This document shows, in pieces, positions 61,964 through 64,000 of a stretch of 64,000 nucleotides of DNA (within the stretch, counting starts at the first letter, position 1; the number at the start of each line of letters is the position of its first letter). The DNA lies in assembly GCF_900635155.1 (NCBI RefSeq), contig NZ_LR134002.1, positions 1 through 64,000 on the forward strand. Reading direction: 5' to 3'. The notes under the pieces were generated by a model. That model was not told the origin of the DNA. It ran no database searches and worked only from the letters and a program-made list of their open reading frames with translations. This stretch comes from Streptococcus sanguinis. Lineage in GTDB: Bacteria > Bacillota > Bacilli > Lactobacillales > Streptococcaceae. A program made the translations under genes and the position numbers.

Positions 61964-62774
61964 TTATAAATTAACAAAAGAAGATTTTAAACAGATCAAC
62001 AAACGCAGCTTGTTCACTTTCCAATTAGGCTGGAACTACGAGCGGATGCAAGGTTCTGGTTATCTCTACATGCTTTTACCTCAGCTGCGTAAAATGTACG
62101 GAGACGGCACTCCAGAATTGAAAGAAATGATGAAATTGCATACGCAATTCTTCAATACCTCACCTTTCTTCCACACCATTATTGCAGGTTTTGACCTAGC
62201 TATGGAAGAAAAAGACGGGGTTAAATCAAAAGATGCGGTCAATGGTATCAAGACAGGTCTTATGGGACCGTTTGCTCCTCTTGGAGACTCTATCTTTGGC
62301 TCTCTTGTGCCAGCTATCATGGGATCTATCGCTGCTACCATGGCTATTGCAGGCCAGCCTTGGGGAATTTTCCTTTGGATTGCTGTAGCAATTGTTTATG
62401 ATATTTTCCGTTGGAAACAGTTAGAATTTGCCTACAAAGAAGGGGTCAATCTCATCACCAACATGCAAAGTACTTTGACAGCTCTTGTTGAAGCGGCTTC
62501 TGTACTGGGTATCTTCATGGTGGGTGGTTTGATTGCTACTATGATCAACTTTGAAGTATCTTGGGTATGGAACATCGGTGAGAAAGCTATTGATTTCCAA
62601 GACATGATGAATCTGATTTTCCCACGTTTGATTCCAGCAGTCTTTACGGGCTTTATCTTCTGGCTTTTGGGCAAGAAAGGAATGAACTCTACTAAGGCTA
62701 TCTTCATTATCATTATCATGGCAGTAAGCTTCTCTGCTATTGGCTACTTCCTGCTGGGACAAGTACCAGAGTAA
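61950..62774 (+). CDS. Mannose-family PTS IID component
   Basis: The 274-residue IID, specific to the mannose family, has an N-terminal soluble segment (QGSGYLYMLLPQLRKMYG, then MMKLHTQFFNTSPFFHTIIAGF) and GPFAPLGDSIFGSLVPAIMGSI. The ATG at 61950 with upstream GTGAGGAAA is preferred to 61935. It is the partner of IIC in the membrane. Confidence 0.92.
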   Translation: MTNSNYKLTKEDFKQINKRSLFTFQLGWNYERMQGSGYLYMLLPQLRKMYGDGTPELKEMMKLHTQFFNTSPFFHTIIAGFDLAMEEKDGVKSKDAVNGIKTGLMGPFAPLGDSIFGSLVPAIMGSIAATMAIAGQPWGIFLWIAVAIVYDIFRWKQLEFAYKEGVNLITNMQSTLTALVEAASVLGIFMVGGLIATMINFEVSWVWNIGEKAIDFQDMMNLIFPRLIPAVFTGFIFWLLGKKGMNSTKAIFIIIIMAVSFSAIGYFLLGQVPE

Positions 62775-62785
62775 TGGAGTGATTT

Positions 62786-63190
62786 ATGAGTAAGAAATTA
62801 GTTTTAGTTAGCCACGGCCGCTTTTGTGAGGAGCTGAAGACCACTACGGAAATGATTATGGGGCCTCAGGAAGACATCTATGCAGTAGCCTTGCTTCCAG
62901 AGGAAGGCCCAGAAGACTTCGCAGCTAAATTCTTAGAAACAGTCAAAGACTTTGAGGATTACTTGGTTTTTGCGGATCTCTTGGGGGGCACTCCTTGTAA
63001 TGTAGTCAGCCGCTTCATTATGGAAGGACAGGATATCGAGCTTTATGCGGGGGTCAATCTGCCCATGGTCATTGAGTTTATCAATGCATCTTTGACAGGA
63101 GCAGAAGTCAGCTATCCATCCAAGGCAGCAGAGAATATTGTTAAGGTCAATGATGTTCTAGCTGGCCTAATGGATGATGAAGATGAATAA
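62786..63190 (+). CDS. Mannose-family PTS IIA component
   Basis: A 134-residue EIIA with the HPr-phosphorylated His10 in LVLVSHGRFCEELKTT and the DLLGGTPCNVVSRF motif near residue 67. Completes the bga PTS. Confidence 0.92.
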   Translation: MSKKLVLVSHGRFCEELKTTTEMIMGPQEDIYAVALLPEEGPEDFAAKFLETVKDFEDYLVFADLLGGTPCNVVSRFIMEGQDIELYAGVNLPMVIEFINASLTGAEVSYPSKAAENIVKVNDVLAGLMDDEDE

Positions 63191-63192
63191 AA

Positions 63193-63289
63193 GCTTGAAC
63201 AATCACTTCTAGTTGGGTGAAGTCAGTGCGTTGTCAGCAGATGGGAGACTGCTGATAGGTAAGGCCGAGCCACAGTGGATGATTCAAGC
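63193..63289 (+). other. Structured region between IIA and agaS
   Basis: GCTTGAA (63193) pairs with TTCAAGC (63283-63289) and encloses a perfect TCAGCAG/CTGCTGA hairpin (63234-63255). The IIA-agaS gap (63191-63512, 322 bases) holds no gene that I can support; it contains this structure and the terminator at 63422. Confidence 0.4.
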
Positions 63290-63421
63290 ATATTGGTTTA
63301 AGAGGAATTTGGGAGATGCCTCTTGACCTAGGGAAATGGATGGTTCAGCATTGCAAAATGCAGTCGCTGTCTGGTTTGAAAAAGCTTGTTAAAAGTATAT
63401 TTCAAGTCTAGCCATCGTTGC

Positions 63422-63484
63422 GGGGGTGGGACAGCGAGCCGAAAATCTTTGATTTTCTGGATTCTGTCTCGCTCCCCCTTTTTT
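63422..63484 (+). terminator. Terminator-like long hairpin before agaS
   Basis: GGGGG pairs with CCCCC, GGGACAG with CTGTCTC and GAAAATC with GATTTTC in one long stem, followed by TTTTTT. It probably ends bgaC-PTS transcripts or attenuates readthrough into agaS. Confidence 0.75.
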
Positions 63485-63512
63485 CAAATGATGGAAAGGA
63501 ATGAGAAAGAGA

Positions 63513-64000
63513 ATGTTAGATTATTCACAGGAAGAATTGCAGCGTCTGGGGGCTGACATCACAACGAGAGAAATCTATCAGCAGCCTGAGGTTTGGCAGG
63601 AAGCCTTTGAACTTTACAAGGTTCAGGCCGCAGATATCGCTGCTTTTCTGAAAAAAATCGAGGACAAATATGACTACATCAAGGTCATTTTTGCTGGAGC
63701 CGGCTCATCAGCCTATGTCGGAGATACCTTGACGCCTTATTTCAGGCAGATGTATGATGAGCGCAAATGGAATTTTAACGCTATTGCAACGACAGATATC
63801 GTAGCCAATCCCTTGGTACATCTGAAGAGAGAAGTGCCTACAGTGCTGGTTTCCTTTGCCCGCAGTGGAAATTCCCCAGAAAGTGTAGCGACTGTGGACT
63901 TGGCTAAGCAGCTGGTGGATGACTTGTATCAGATTACCATTACTTGTGCTGCCCAAGGCAAGCTAGCCCAGCAGGCCCAAGGTGATGAGAAGAATCTTTT
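63513..64000 (+). CDS. agaS: AgaS-type sugar isomerase (partial)
   Basis: The first 162 codons are seen; the gene runs off the window. The opening MLDYSQEELQRLGADITTRE and the SIS-domain segments VIFAGAGSSAYVGDTLTP, IATTDIVANP and VLVSFARSGNSPESVATVDL match AgaS, an aldose-ketose isomerase/deaminase of galactosamine 6-phosphate or related sugar metabolism. It follows bgaC-PTS as in the pneumococcal order. An in-frame ATG at 63501 is an alternative start. Confidence 0.88.
   Translation, partial: MLDYSQEELQRLGADITTREIYQQPEVWQEAFELYKVQAADIAAFLKKIEDKYDYIKVIFAGAGSSAYVGDTLTPYFRQMYDERKWNFNAIATTDIVANPLVHLKREVPTVLVSFARSGNSPESVATVDLAKQLVDDLYQITITCAAQGKLAQQAQGDEKNL

Overview
The window is the origin-proximal end of a low-GC Firmicute chromosome. 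It starts on the first base of dnaA, so the numbering follows the replication origin. The gene order dnaA-dnaN-ychF-pth-mfd-rqcP-divIC-hydrolase-tilS-hpt-ftsH-comX-rrn, followed by mreCD-pcsB-prs, araT-recO-plsX-acp, the pur cluster and a bgaC/mannose-type PTS locus, is that of Streptococcus. The competence sigma factor ComX, PcsB and the pur layout point to the mitis/sanguinis side of the genus (S. sanguinis, S. gordonii or S. cristatus-like). Species cannot be fixed from the sequence alone.

Layout. 1-15000: replication initiation, translation quality control (Pth, RqcP), transcription-coupled repair (Mfd), division (DivIC), tRNA modification (TilS), purine salvage (Hpt) and FtsH, mostly co-directional with replication. 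15055-15904: tRNA-Glu, tRNA-Asn and comX. 15971-17025: an IS30-family element. 17060-23977: one rRNA operon (16S, tRNA-Ala, 23S, 5S) followed by 17 tRNA genes. 24011-27738: cell-shape and wall genes (mreC, mreD, pcsB with a WalR-type box) and prs. 28048-29556: a secreted protein ending in LPKTSAVK and a class B sortase. 29735-32928: araT, recO, plsX, acp. 33082-53175: purine biosynthesis (purC, L, F, M, N, H, D, E, K, B) interrupted by a SUFU-like protein, a CHAP-domain surface hydrolase on the other strand, a YdcF/hypothetical/racemase block and an AT-rich membrane protein. 53223-54382: flavodoxin-fold oxidoreductase and its TetR regulator. 54599-56551: dhaKLM. 56769-57823: a second IS30 copy, inverted relative to the first and encoding an identical transposase. 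57940 to the end: GntR regulator, bgaC, mannose-family PTS IIB-IIC-IID-IIA and the start of agaS.

Function. Central information processing and purine supply dominate. Carbohydrate genes at the right carry cre-like sites for CcpA control. PTS-type phosphotransfer recurs in DhaM and the bga PTS. Two secreted CHAP hydrolases (43197 and 25425) share a closely similar catalytic domain.

The less ordinary signals are: a three-way-junction RNA between 5S and tRNA-Val that copies the tRNA-Val 5' end; a sortase B next to an LPKTS protein with no membrane anchor; a duplicated purK 3' end that brackets an inserted gene block; a highly structured purD-purE spacer; a two-helical-turn ComE-like repeat upstream of comX but in the opposite orientation; and an inverted pair of IS30 copies flanking 39.7 kb that includes the rRNA operon.
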